A stretch of 64,000 nucleotides of DNA from Tumidithrix helvetica (lineage in GTDB: Bacteria; Cyanobacteriota; Cyanobacteriia; Pseudanabaenales; Pseudanabaenaceae). The notes under the pieces are model-generated. The model ran no database searches and was not told the origin of the DNA. It saw only the letters and a list, made by a program, of their open reading frames with translations. Shown piece after piece: positions 1 to 8,053 of the stretch. A program made the position numbers and the translations under genes. Location: contig NZ_CBDDRA010000020.1 in assembly GCF_965232925.1 (NCBI RefSeq), positions 49,374 through 113,373 of the forward strand, in the 5' to 3' direction. Numbering within the stretch: position 1 is the first letter of the stretch; every line of letters starts with the position of its first letter.

Positions 1-660
1 TGCTTTGAGCGCATTTACATAAATCGCCAATACCGATGAAGCTGCCGTGCCAAAGCAGCAAGCTAAGATCGCGCAGAGTTCGCTGCGAGTCATCTTGGGC
101 AGATAGGGCTTCACCACGATCGCTGCCTCAATGCCCACAAAGATATTAGCAGAACCGCTTAAAGCTTCTGCCCCACTCAGGCGCATGGTGCGTTCAAAAA
201 TCCAACCAAAGAAATTGACGATTACCTTAATTACGCCAATATTCTCTAAAAGCGCCATCAAGCCTGAGAAGAAAATTACTGCTGGAAAGGTATTTAAAGC
301 AAAAATCGTGGTAATCCTGACAGCGCAGAGTCCCTCGGCTACCTGTCCCAGACCTACAGGGGGAACAGCGCAGGCATTTGCGCTTCTAGGTAGCGGTGCG
401 ATCATATAAGAGTTTCTGCCAAAGATAAACCTCGCCCCCTCCTCAGCAGCATCAAATACGACATTTAACAGGTTGCTGAATGCCTCTAGGGCAGCTTTTG
501 TAGGCTCAAACTGAAATACCATAAAACCTAAGATTAGCTGTAAGCCAATCCCCCAAGCGATCACGCGCCAAGGAACGATACGGCGATCTTCAGAAAAGAG
601 CCAAGCGATCGCGCAGAGACCGAAAATGCCAAAAAAAGAAATTACGTTAAGGTAGCTCAT
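1..660 (-). CDS. NupC-type nucleoside transporter, N-terminal part (runs off window)
   Basis: Reverse-strand reading frame open from an ATG at 660 to the window edge, so the C-terminal half is missing. The product begins MSYLNVISFFGIFGLCAIAW and shows hydrophobic helices, the segment IVPWRVIAWGIGLQLILGF, a later EEGARFIFG and the FPAVIFFSGLMALLENIGVIKV stretch. This order is that of the concentrative nucleoside transporter family (CNT/NupC), inner-membrane cation-coupled uptake of nucleosides. The visible end (SGSANIFVGIEAAIVVKPYLP) matches the family region before the substrate-binding motif. It is divergent from rpsT with about 200 bases between. A stretch around residues 85-115 rich in Arg, Cys and Pro is unusual for a membrane protein and may be a variable loop. 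Family call is fairly sure; substrate is inferred. Confidence 0.8.
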   Translation of the reverse strand, partial: MSYLNVISFFGIFGLCAIAWLFSEDRRIVPWRVIAWGIGLQLILGFMVFQFEPTKAALEAFSNLLNVVFDAAEEGARFIFGRNSYMIAPLPRSANACAVPPVGLGQVAEGLCAVRITTIFALNTFPAVIFFSGLMALLENIGVIKVIVNFFGWIFERTMRLSGAEALSGSANIFVGIEAAIVVKPYLPKMTRSELCAILACCFGTAASSVLAIYVNALKA

Positions 661-862
661 CTAAACTTAATTTTGTCTAAATTAGGGGGGATCGGGTAGT
701 TTTAGAATTACCGAGGTGAAATCTATAAATCTAGGTGTTAGGATATTAATCTCCTTGTTTTTGAATTCGTCAACAACTTTTAACGATTTTCTCGTTATTA
801 ATCGCAATAGACCTAATTCATTTCATGGCAAGCTCCACAACAACAAACTTAAGAGGTAATCT

Positions 863-1150
863 GTGGCAAATATTAAATCTGCAATTAAGCGCATTCAAAT
901 CAGCGAGCGTAACCGCTTGCATAATAAAGCATACAAGTCTGCCGTCAAGACATTAATGAAGAAGTATTTTGACGCGGTAGAAACCTATCAAGCTAGTCCT
1001 AGTCCTGAAGCCTTAGAAGATGTCAATCTTAAAATGTCCTTAGCCTATAGCAAGATTGACAAGGCAGTAAAGCGTGGCGTATTACATGGCAATACTGGAG
1101 CCAGACGTAAATCTCGGATTGCAAACGCGATTAAAGCAATCGCAACCTAA
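863..1150 (+). CDS. rpsT: 30S ribosomal protein S20
   Basis: 95-residue basic protein starting MANIKSAIKRIQISERNR, the standard S20 opening, with the typical C-terminal RRKSRIANAIKA. S20 binds 16S rRNA early in 30S assembly. The start codon is GTG, preceded by AAGAGGTAA, a reasonable ribosome-binding site about 6 bases upstream. Length is normal for the family. It is transcribed alone or together with the small gene that follows about 150 bases downstream. The GTG start may tune expression. Confidence 0.97.
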   Translation: MANIKSAIKRIQISERNRLHNKAYKSAVKTLMKKYFDAVETYQASPSPEALEDVNLKMSLAYSKIDKAVKRGVLHGNTGARRKSRIANAIKAIAT

Positions 1151-1309
1151 GCGATCGCTTGTTGCGAATCTCCCCGTATCCTTTCTGTTTAACCAATCCT
1201 TAACGACTCAGCTATCCCATAGTGAAAAAATTCTGATAGAGTTTAATTGGATGCCAGTCGTATATTTCAATATCTGCCAACTTAGTCATAGTCATATATG
1301 GAGTCAGGT

Positions 1310-1549
1310 ATGACAGAGCAAACGGGGAAAGAAGAATTTTTAAATCCTAGGGCGCGGTTTCAAGGAGAATTTTCCTTGGAAAATCTAGCTTTTGATGCCA
1401 ATCTTCAAGAGTTTGCCAATCGCATCACCATTATTTGCGCCCTAGAAAATGGTGGCAAAATTTCTCCGCAGGATGCGTACAAGCAAATTAAACAGCTCTG
1501 GGCGGATCTCAAAAAGTCCAAAAAGAGTCTGCTTGATTCGGGATCTTAA
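1310..1549 (+). CDS. small conserved cyanobacterial protein (DUF7219-like)
   Basis: A 79-residue soluble protein. The ATG at 1310 is preferred over an ATG at 1298 because GGAGTCAGG just upstream of 1310 can act as ribosome-binding site and would lie inside the longer version. Sequence features: LNPRARFQGEFSLENLAFDA, then ANLQEFANRITIICALENGGKISPQDAYKQIKQLW, mostly helical. The pattern (NPRxRFxGEF, LExGGKISPxxAYxxIKxLW) matches small proteins of unknown function seen widely in cyanobacteria, which I recall as DUF7219; the exact number should be checked. No catalytic motif is visible and function is unknown. Confidence 0.7.
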   Translation: MTEQTGKEEFLNPRARFQGEFSLENLAFDANLQEFANRITIICALENGGKISPQDAYKQIKQLWADLKKSKKSLLDSGS

Positions 1550-1659
1550 GGGCGACACCCCAAATAATTACCTAGCGATCGCTGCTTAGCTGGAGATCGC
1601 CGTTTCGTCATCTTAACTTTTGTGATTTATCACCTCAGGTATAAATTCGTACAAACTTG

Positions 1660-1687
1660 TTTACAATCTTTAACATTGTCCTATAAT
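1660..1687 (+). promoter_or_regulatory. sigma-70-type promoter for the RNA helicase gene
   Basis: TTTACA at 1660-1665 and a perfect TATAAT at 1682-1687 with a 16-base spacer. The inferred transcription start near 1694 leaves about 218 bases of leader before the helicase ATG. Seen directly in the sequence; promoter activity is inferred. Confidence 0.6.
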
Positions 1688-1693
1688 TAGAAA

Positions 1694-1911
1694 CATCTGC
1701 TTTTGCTTGTAGTTCTAACTTTTCGGCGGAATTTCTAAACAAGCCTCCCATTGAATTTGTAACCAATGGTTCTGAAAAACCTTAGAGATAGGGCTGGTGA
1801 AGCGAAGCAGTATCCCTGGTTATCATCTTTTAGAATTGATTTCTGCTCATATGAGCCTAGGTGGACGGGGAATAGCAGAAACAACAGCACATCATTTAGT
1901 TTGGAGCATTC
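1694..1911 (+). promoter_or_regulatory. long 5' leader of the DEAD-box helicase gene
   Basis: About 218 bases separate the predicted start site from the ATG at 1912, with no convincing gene inside. Cold-inducible RNA helicase mRNAs in cyanobacteria are known for regulated leaders and autoregulation. A GTG-started reading frame at 1797 overlaps the helicase start and could be an upstream ORF, but it has no recognisable domain. Regulation by RNA structure is inference. Confidence 0.4.
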
Positions 1912-3399
1912 ATGCCCTCATCTTTTCAATCTCTCGGTATTTCAGAAGCAAGAGTTCAAAAGCTTATCTCTATTGGTTTTACTGAACCTACAGCGATTCA
2001 AGTACAAGCAATTCCTCACCTGATGGCTGGCACAGATGTGCTAGGTCAGGCACAGACAGGAACGGGTAAAACGGCAGCATTTGCTTTACCTATTCTCGAG
2101 CGGATCGATCTGAACCAAAATACCTTACAAGCGATTATTCTCACCCCTACGCGGGAATTGGCAATTCAGGTCAGTCAGGCAATTCGTGGCTTTAACCTCA
2201 AGCCTGGCGCAAAAATTCTCACTGTCTATGGCGGACAAGCGATCGATCGCCAAATCTCTCATCTACAACGCGGCGTGCATGTGGTGGTTGGTACTCCTGG
2301 ACGCGTGATCGATTTGATGGATCGTGGCGATCTGAGACTAGATCACCTATCTTGGTTTGTGCTTGATGAAGCCGACGAAATGTTGAACATGGGCTTTATC
2401 CAAGACGTTGAGAAAATCTTGGCAACAACACCACCTGGTCGCCAAACTGCTTTCTTTTCGGCAACCATGCCTCCACAGGTTCGTAGACTGGTCAAGAACT
2501 ACCTACGCACGCCTGTAGTGGTAAAAGTTGAGTCAGAGGTAACTGCACCAACCCGAATCGATCAGCAAATTTATCAGGTTCCTCAACATCTCACCAAAGA
2601 GGAAGCGCTGTTACCCATTTTGGAGCTAGAGTCACCGACTTCAGCCATCATCTTTGTACGTACCAAAGAGTCTGCCAGCAAGCTCACCGATATTTTGCAG
2701 GCAGCAGGTCATAGCGTTGATGAATATCACGGCAATCTGTCTCAATCACAACGCGAATCTTTACTGCGTCGCTTCCGCAACCAACAGGTCAAATGGGTGG
2801 TTGCCACGGATATTGCCGCACGCGGACTGGACATTGACGGTTTGACCCATGTGTTTAACCTAGAGCTGCCTGATGACTTAGAACGTTACGTTCACCGCAT
2901 CGGTCGCACTGGCAGAGCAGGCAAGACGGGGATCGCAATTACGCTGGTCACCGCTAAAGAACGCTACAAGATTCGCCAACTAGAACGTCATGTCGGTCAG
3001 CCCCTAGAGGTGCAGGTTCTGCCTACGATCGCCCAAATTCAAGAGCGTCGAATTGCTCGATTTACCGAACAAATTCATCAAGCTTTGAGTGGCGAACGGT
3101 TGGCATCTTTTCTACCCTTGGTGTCTCAGTTGTCGCAGGAGTATGATGCTCAAGCGATCGCTGCTGCCGCCTTACAACTTGCGTATAGCCATATTCAATC
3201 TGAGAAATCAGAGCAGGCCGCACTGAATGTCTTGTCGAAACAACCAGACAAATCGGTGAAGAATACAACCAAGCCTGTCAAGCGATTTCAAGGTAATGGT
3301 GGTGGTGGTCGCCGCAGTGACTTTGATTCTCGTCCAACGATTAGATCGGATAGATCGGACAAGTATGCAAGTTCTTCTTCGGGCTCCAGCAATCGTTAA
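1912..3399 (+). CDS. crhR: DEAD-box ATP-dependent RNA helicase (CrhR/DeaD-like)
   Basis: 495 residues with the full helicase motif set: Q motif (FTEPTAIQVQAIP, about residues 23-35), Walker A AQTGTGKT (about 46-53), PTRELA, TPGR, DEAD box VLDEADEM (about 149-156), SAT (FFSATMPPQ), and the C-terminal ARGLDI and HRIGRTGRAG. The last about 60 residues are Gly/Ser/Arg-rich (GNGGGGRRS), typical of an RNA-binding tail. These enzymes unwind or anneal RNA duplexes and in cyanobacteria respond to cold and redox state. It stands alone behind a strong promoter and long leader and is followed by a hairpin at 3457-3501. DEAD-box identity is certain; equivalence to crhR specifically is likely but not proven. 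Confidence 0.9.
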   Translation: MPSSFQSLGISEARVQKLISIGFTEPTAIQVQAIPHLMAGTDVLGQAQTGTGKTAAFALPILERIDLNQNTLQAIILTPTRELAIQVSQAIRGFNLKPGAKILTVYGGQAIDRQISHLQRGVHVVVGTPGRVIDLMDRGDLRLDHLSWFVLDEADEMLNMGFIQDVEKILATTPPGRQTAFFSATMPPQVRRLVKNYLRTPVVVKVESEVTAPTRIDQQIYQVPQHLTKEEALLPILELESPTSAIIFVRTKESASKLTDILQAAGHSVDEYHGNLSQSQRESLLRRFRNQQVKWVVATDIAARGLDIDGLTHVFNLELPDDLERYVHRIGRTGRAGKTGIAITLVTAKERYKIRQLERHVGQPLEVQVLPTIAQIQERRIARFTEQIHQALSGERLASFLPLVSQLSQEYDAQAIAAAALQLAYSHIQSEKSEQAALNVLSKQPDKSVKNTTKPVKRFQGNGGGGRRSDFDSRPTIRSDRSDKYASSSSGSSNR

Positions 3400-3456
3400 G
3401 TAGTTCTCTAGTTAGGAAAAACCTAATAGAGTTTCTACCCGAAAGCTAAACCAACG

Positions 3457-3501
3457 ATCCCCCCGCCTTTCCTACGCATAGGAAGTTATAGGTTGGGGGA
3501 T
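3457..3501 (+). terminator. hairpin after helicase gene
   Basis: ATCCCCC pairs with GGGGGAT, enclosing an inner TTCCTA/TAGGAA stem-loop, followed by TATTGTTTG. This looks like an intrinsic terminator of the helicase transcript, although the U tract is weak. Confidence 0.5.
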
Positions 3502-3585
3502 ATTGTTTGTCTTAAAAATTTATCAAAAAATTTATCAGCGTTTGTCATGGCTCCAGAATACTGGCAGCCAAGGGGAGTAATTGTT

Positions 3586-4857
3586 ATGCGCTTTCTTCAG
3601 ACTTTTCGGCAAATTCCTAAACCTGTACGACAAAGTTTGACTGCCTCTTTTGTGGCGGGTTTGATGTTTTGGTCGAGCTTGGCTTCTCTATTGCCGACAT
3701 TGCCTTTGTATGTTGATAGTCTAGGTGGAACCAACGCTCAAATCGGCTGGGTGATGGGTGCTTTTGCGATCGGATTGCTCGCCTGCCGTGCCTATCTAGG
3801 CAGATTAGCCGATCGCAGAGGCAGGCGGTTGGTCATGCAAATCGGACTTGGCGTTGCGACGATCGTGCCCCTGTTTTATGCGATTTCGCCATCGATTCCG
3901 ATGTTGATCGTACTCAGAGCCATTCATGGCATTAGTATCGCGGCTTTTGCTACGGGATTTAGCGCCTTGATTGCCGATCTTGCCCCTGTCGAGCAACGCG
4001 GTGAAGTGATTGGCTACATGAGCTTGGTCAATCCGTTAGGGCTGGCTTTTGGTCCCGCCTTTGGGGGATGGATGCAGGAAATTTGGGGATATCAGATTTT
4101 ATTCGTGATGTCATCGGCGCTAGCGTTGGCGGGTCTGTTGATGATGATGGAAGTCACTGAGCCTCGACTCTTTTCCCCTAGCGATCTATCCCCTAGCGAT
4201 CGCATCGAGAAGAATTCCGAGAAAATGCCCCGTCAGTTTTGGCGGACGCTATGGAATCCAAGAGTACGCGTTCCTGCCACGGTGCTATTTATGATTGGGT
4301 TGGTGTTTGGCACGCTCAGTGCTTTTTTACCACTTTTGATCAAGCAACAACACATTCAGTTTAATGCGGGTCTGTTTTACATGACAGCGGCAATTACAGG
4401 CTTTTCGATCCGTTTACCCATGGCTCGGATTAGCGATCGCTATGGACGTGGGGTGTTTATCTCGATCGGTTTGTGTTTCTATGCCCTGTCTATGGCAACG
4501 GTCTACGCAGCCCAAACAAGCTATGGCTTTTTAATTGCAGGAGGACTGGAGGGCATTGGCTCAGGCATCGTGATCCCCGCTATTGCTACATTACTTGCCG
4601 ATCGCTCCGTTGCCTCAGAGCGAGGCTTAGTATTTGGACTTGCTTGGGCTGGCTTCGATCTAGGCATTGCGATCGCGGGCCCAATTATGGGCAATGCCGT
4701 CGAGTTTCTAGGGTTGGCGAATGCTTTTGTGGTCAATACAGCTTTATCTCTACTAGCATTGGCGATTTTTAGCACCCAGTCGAACCACAATATCGCTGAT
4801 TCTTGGCGGTTCGCCACGGGACAAACTGCGGATAAATATGCAATTAAGGGCATATAG
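3586..4857 (+). CDS. MFS transporter (12-TM, multidrug/TetA-like exporter)
   Basis: 423 residues from the ATG at 3586, chosen because AGGGGAG lies 8 bases upstream; longer in-frame starts (TTG at 3493, ATG at 3547) lie in or near the preceding terminator. The protein has about 12 hydrophobic segments in two halves. The MFS signature between helices 2 and 3 is seen as YLGRLADRRGRRLVM, with a second in the C-half as MARISDRYGRGV. The central loop (about residues 190-220) is charged. Family members are inner-membrane, proton-driven exporters or importers of small molecules; the substrate here cannot be told. Monocistronic, with a GC-hairpin plus T-rich tract about 40 bases downstream. Confidence 0.85.
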   Translation: MRFLQTFRQIPKPVRQSLTASFVAGLMFWSSLASLLPTLPLYVDSLGGTNAQIGWVMGAFAIGLLACRAYLGRLADRRGRRLVMQIGLGVATIVPLFYAISPSIPMLIVLRAIHGISIAAFATGFSALIADLAPVEQRGEVIGYMSLVNPLGLAFGPAFGGWMQEIWGYQILFVMSSALALAGLLMMMEVTEPRLFSPSDLSPSDRIEKNSEKMPRQFWRTLWNPRVRVPATVLFMIGLVFGTLSAFLPLLIKQQHIQFNAGLFYMTAAITGFSIRLPMARISDRYGRGVFISIGLCFYALSMATVYAAQTSYGFLIAGGLEGIGSGIVIPAIATLLADRSVASERGLVFGLAWAGFDLGIAIAGPIMGNAVEFLGLANAFVVNTALSLLALAIFSTQSNHNIADSWRFATGQTADKYAIKGI

Positions 4858-4894
4858 GATGCGACACAGCTTTTGAAATTGGTAGACAGCCGTA

Positions 4895-4925
4895 GGAGGG
4901 AGATGTAAATCCCCCCTTTCTTTTT
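4895..4925 (+). terminator. probable intrinsic terminator after MFS gene
   Basis: GGAGGGAG, a short loop, TCCCCCC, then CTTTCTTTTT. A GC-rich imperfect stem followed by a pyrimidine/T-rich run. Confidence 0.45.
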
Positions 4926-4969
4926 GGAATTCCTCAATCTGGGGATTGCTAGAAGTACATCTCTCATGG

Positions 4970-4993
4970 TTTGATTAACGTACATTAATCAAA
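4970..4993. promoter_or_regulatory. perfect palindrome in front of umuD, candidate operator
   Basis: TTTGATTAA at 4970-4978 and its exact reverse complement TTAATCAAA at 4985-4993, separated by CGTACA, 12 bases before the umuD start codon. Position and symmetry suggest a repressor site for the SOS-type umuDC genes. It does not match the published cyanobacterial LexA consensus well, so the factor is unknown. Confidence 0.55.
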
Positions 4994-5005
4994 AAAATTA
5001 CTGTC

Positions 5006-5443
5006 ATGTTCGTAGCTACCCTAGTTCGTGACATTTACATTCCAAACTTTTCTAGTTCGCTCAGGTTGCCCCTCTATCTATGCCCCGTCTCGGCGGGCTT
5101 TCCTTCACCTGCGGAGGACTACATTGAGGGCAGGCTCGATTTAAATCGCTATTTGGTCAAGCACCCTGCTGCGACATTTTTTGTGCGCGTCACAGGTGAC
5201 TCCATGATTGACGCAGGCATTCACCCTGGGGATTTGCTGATTGTCGATCGCGCGATCGCGCCCACCAACGGCAAGATTGTGATTGCGGTACTCAATGGCG
5301 AACTCACCGTAAAACGCGTGCGGCAGTCAAAGCAAAAGCTCTTTCTCATGCCTGAAAACCCCCAATATCCCTCCTTAGAGATTCGCTCAGAGATGGATTT
5401 TCAAATTTGGGGCGTCGTCACGAATGTGATTCATCCCTTGTAG
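5006..5443 (+). CDS. umuD: UmuD, autocleaving subunit of DNA polymerase V
   Basis: 145-residue S24 LexA-family peptidase fold. The self-cleavage site is visible as Ala30-Gly31 (VSAGFPSP), the catalytic Ser is Ser66 (GDSMID) and the catalytic Lys is Lys103 (LTVKRV). Their spacing corresponds to the E. coli pattern of cleavage site, Ser and Lys with a constant offset. RecA-stimulated self-cleavage gives UmuD', which activates UmuC for translesion synthesis. umuC follows after a 284-base gap that holds a MITE-like repeat, so co-transcription would have to run through that repeat. The palindrome at 4970-4993 is its likely control site. Confidence 0.93.
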   Translation: MFVATLVRDIYIPNFSSSLRLPLYLCPVSAGFPSPAEDYIEGRLDLNRYLVKHPAATFFVRVTGDSMIDAGIHPGDLLIVDRAIAPTNGKIVIAVLNGELTVKRVRQSKQKLFLMPENPQYPSLEIRSEMDFQIWGVVTNVIHPL

Positions 5444-5475
5444 AAACTTCTCCCTCCCAGCCTCCCTCTCCTCTC

Positions 5476-5576
5476 ATACCAATTTCTCTTGAAATTGCGA
5501 CAGATCGGGTTTTGTGTTCCGCGCGGAGCGCGGTCTTTTCAAAAAGATGCGTTGCATCACTTTTTGAAAATGGTAT
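5476..5576 (+). repeat. 101-bp palindromic MITE-like repeat, copy 1
   Basis: Starts ATACCAATTTC and ends AAAATGGTAT, giving terminal inverted repeats ATACCA/TGGTAT. Inside are two hairpins: CCGCGC-GGA-GCGCGG and CAAAAAGATGC/GCATCACTTTTTG. A second copy of exactly the same length lies inverted at 10727-10827 and a decayed one at 56172-56271. It separates umuD from umuC. No coding capacity. Confidence 0.8.
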
Positions 5577-5727
5577 CAGGAGATGGAGGGGCAAGAAAAT
5601 ATAAGGCATTCAAGCCCCTTGCCTCCTAGGAGAGGGATCGGGGAGAGGTTCCTAAGCGCATTCTCCGAAGGCTTCGCCCCGACGCTGATTTATTCGATCT
5701 AAATTTTTCTATTACCCTGTTGTACCC

Positions 5728-7077
5728 ATGACCAAACAATTTGCCCTTGTGGACTGCAATAACTTCTATGTTTCCTGCGAGCGCGTGTTTCAGCCTAGCT
5801 TAGAAAACAAGCCTGTGGTAGTACTTTCTAACAATGATGGATGTGTGGTTGCCCGATCGGAAGAGGCAAAGGCATTAGGAATTGGGATGGGTGTGCCTGC
5901 CTTTAAAGTGCAGGGGATTCTTCAGGCACATCGCGTTAAGGTGTATTCCTCGAACTATGCTCTCTATGGCGATCTTTCGCGGCGGGTAATGGAAACCTTG
6001 GCACAGTTTGCCCCCTTGGAAGTTTATTCGATTGATGAAGCTTTCTTGGATCTATCAGGGTTTAGCCATTGGAGTAGTTGCGAACTCACCGCCTATGGCG
6101 AGCAAATTGTCGATGTCGTACACCAGTGGGTCGGCATTCCTGTTTCCATTGGCATTGCCCCCACCAAAACCTTGGCCAAAATTGCCAATCAGCTTGCCAA
6201 ACGCATCTCGAAAGCTTCATTTACCCAAGGCTCTGCACAGGCTTTTGGACAGGCTTTTGCGCCCAATTCAGCACGAAGCGTGATCGAGTTGATGACAGAC
6301 ACCGCCCAAGAATTCGCCCTAGCAAATTTGGCAGTGGCAGATGTGTGGGGCATCGGGTGCAACTACAGCGATCGCCTCGCTACCGTGGGAATTCACACCG
6401 CTCTGCAGTTGCGGGATGCCGACGAGGAGATGGTTAAACAAACCATGGGTGTAGTGGGACAGAGGATTAGACTAGAGTTGCAGGGCATATCTTGTTTTGC
6501 CTTGGAAACCGAGCCAGCCCCCAAACAGGAAACCGCTGTATTTCGCTCGTTTGGTCAACCTGTCGAGAACCTAGAGGAGCTTAAAGAAGCCGCTGCTACC
6601 TACACGGCGATCGCCGCCGAAAAACTACGCCGCGATGGTTTAGCCGCAAGTTTGCTCACAGTTTCCCTGATTACCAATCCTTTTGGTTTGAATGCTGAAG
6701 GGGCTCGATCCCCACAATATCGCAATGCTACCCACATCAAGCTGCCAGTCGCCAGCAACGATACTGCCGAACTCATGCACTATGCCCTTGATGGCGTAGA
6801 AACAATCTTTAAATCGGGATTTCGTTTTAAAAAGTTGGGGATTACCCTCTCAGAGTTGGTGTCAACTGATCGAATTCAGACAAATTTATTCGATCGTAAA
6901 GATCGGGAGCGATCGCAGAGGCTAATGCAAGCGATCGATCTCGTAAATCAAAAAATGGGTAAAGGTACGTTAAAATTTGCGGCGACGGGGATGCAGCAAC
7001 GCTGGCAACTCCAATGCAAGCAACCATCCTACGGCTATACGACCAACTGGAACGAGTTACCCGTAGTTAAGGCATAA
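5728..7077 (+). CDS. umuC: UmuC, Y-family translesion DNA polymerase
   Basis: 449 residues. The Y-family palm is visible: FALVDCNNFYVSCERVF at the N-terminus with the first metal-binding Asp (Asp9), and YSIDEAFLDLSGF with the paired acidic residues at about 101-102. A helix-hairpin-helix region (VADVWGIGCNYSDRLATVGI) and a little-finger domain follow. With UmuD' it forms Pol V and copies past damaged bases. The protein is slightly longer than E. coli UmuC, with an insertion around residues 150-190 that includes repeated AQAFGQAFA. Downstream of umuD across a repeat element; the pair remains complete. Confidence 0.93.
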   Translation: MTKQFALVDCNNFYVSCERVFQPSLENKPVVVLSNNDGCVVARSEEAKALGIGMGVPAFKVQGILQAHRVKVYSSNYALYGDLSRRVMETLAQFAPLEVYSIDEAFLDLSGFSHWSSCELTAYGEQIVDVVHQWVGIPVSIGIAPTKTLAKIANQLAKRISKASFTQGSAQAFGQAFAPNSARSVIELMTDTAQEFALANLAVADVWGIGCNYSDRLATVGIHTALQLRDADEEMVKQTMGVVGQRIRLELQGISCFALETEPAPKQETAVFRSFGQPVENLEELKEAAATYTAIAAEKLRRDGLAASLLTVSLITNPFGLNAEGARSPQYRNATHIKLPVASNDTAELMHYALDGVETIFKSGFRFKKLGITLSELVSTDRIQTNLFDRKDRERSQRLMQAIDLVNQKMGKGTLKFAATGMQQRWQLQCKQPSYGYTTNWNELPVVKA

Positions 7078-7190
7078 AGGTAAAGCGTCAGGTTAAAGTC
7101 GCGATCGGGTTCAATAGCTGCTAGCTCTGCTGAAGCAGATTCAGTTAAAATGTAGCTTGCTAAAATGCCCTATCAATCTCTAAGGATGTT

Positions 7191-7994
7191 ATGGCGGATC
7201 GCTATGTGCGTGTGAAAAATGCCCAAGGGCAAGTTTGCTATGGGTTACTAGAATTAAATCAGTCAGTGCACATCCTTACGGATGCGCCATGGTCTGGCGG
7301 CAAGCCAAATGGCGAACTGCTAGCCCCAGAAACCTATCAACTCTTAGCTCCCTGCGAGCCAAGTAAGATCGTGGCAGTTGGTAAAAACTATACGGCTCAT
7401 GCTGCCGAAATGGGAGGTGCAGTTCCGCAAGAACCCTTGCTTTTTCTCAAGCCCCCTAGCACTGTGCTTGCGCCTGAAGGTACGATTTTACTGCCGCCCC
7501 AATCTCAGCAAGTTGACTACGAAGGCGAGTTGGCGTTAGTGATTGGAAGTAAGTGTTTTAACTGCCTGCCCCAACAGGCGCTTAATATGATTTGGGGTTA
7601 TACGATCGCCAATGATGTCACCGCTCGCGATCTACAGCGCCAAGATTCGCAATGGACGAGAGGCAAAGGGTTTGATACATTTTGTCCCCTTGGCCCTTGG
7701 ATCGTACGAGAAATCAGTCCAACTGCCCTGTTGCAAACTTTTGTCTATGGTTCTAAAAAGCCGCTGCAATCGAACACGATCGATCAAATGGTATTTTCGC
7801 CAGAGATTTTAGTTGCCTACATTAGTCAAGTGATGACGCTTTTCCCAGGAGATATTATTCTCACAGGGACACCTGAAGGGGTAGGTCCCATGCAGGCGGA
7901 CAGTCGCATTTATATAGAAATCGAAGGCATTGGCAAACTGCATAACTATGTGGCTTTGCGCGAACCTCTTCCTGTAGAGGTAGTTGAAGAGTGA
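7191..7994 (+). CDS. fumarylacetoacetate hydrolase family protein
   Basis: 267 residues. The N-terminal about 60 residues are a small beta domain (MADRYVRVKNAQGQVCYGLL), followed by the FAH catalytic fold: KIVAVGKNYTAHAAEMG, LFLKPPSTV, VDYEGELALVIG with the metal-binding Glu residues, IANDVTARDLQ, KGFDTFCPLGPWIV and ILTGTPEGVGPM. Family members act as hydrolases, decarboxylases or isomerases on acylpyruvates and related beta-diketo acids with a divalent metal. Cytoplasmic; likely an acylpyruvase or oxaloacetate tautomerase type, but the substrate cannot be read from sequence. ATG start with AAGGATG just before it. Confidence 0.88.
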   Translation: MADRYVRVKNAQGQVCYGLLELNQSVHILTDAPWSGGKPNGELLAPETYQLLAPCEPSKIVAVGKNYTAHAAEMGGAVPQEPLLFLKPPSTVLAPEGTILLPPQSQQVDYEGELALVIGSKCFNCLPQQALNMIWGYTIANDVTARDLQRQDSQWTRGKGFDTFCPLGPWIVREISPTALLQTFVYGSKKPLQSNTIDQMVFSPEILVAYISQVMTLFPGDIILTGTPEGVGPMQADSRIYIEIEGIGKLHNYVALREPLPVEVVEE

Positions 7995-8053
7995 ATGCCA
8001 AGTTTTACTTAAATGCTGGTTGGAAAAGCTGATTGGATAAGCAAATTGAAACT

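Noticed and set aside
1797..1985. GTG-started upstream frame overlapping the helicase start
   Set aside because: No domain and overlaps the helicase start by about 70 bases in another frame; kept only as a possible uORF in the leader.
4951..4969. AGTAC sequence as possible LexA box upstream of umuD
   Set aside because: The second half does not match the cyanobacterial GTWC consensus; the perfect palindrome next to it is a better candidate.
4521..4985. 154-residue minus-strand frame opposite the MFS gene
   Set aside because: Overlaps the C-terminal part of a clear MFS transporter; no family features.
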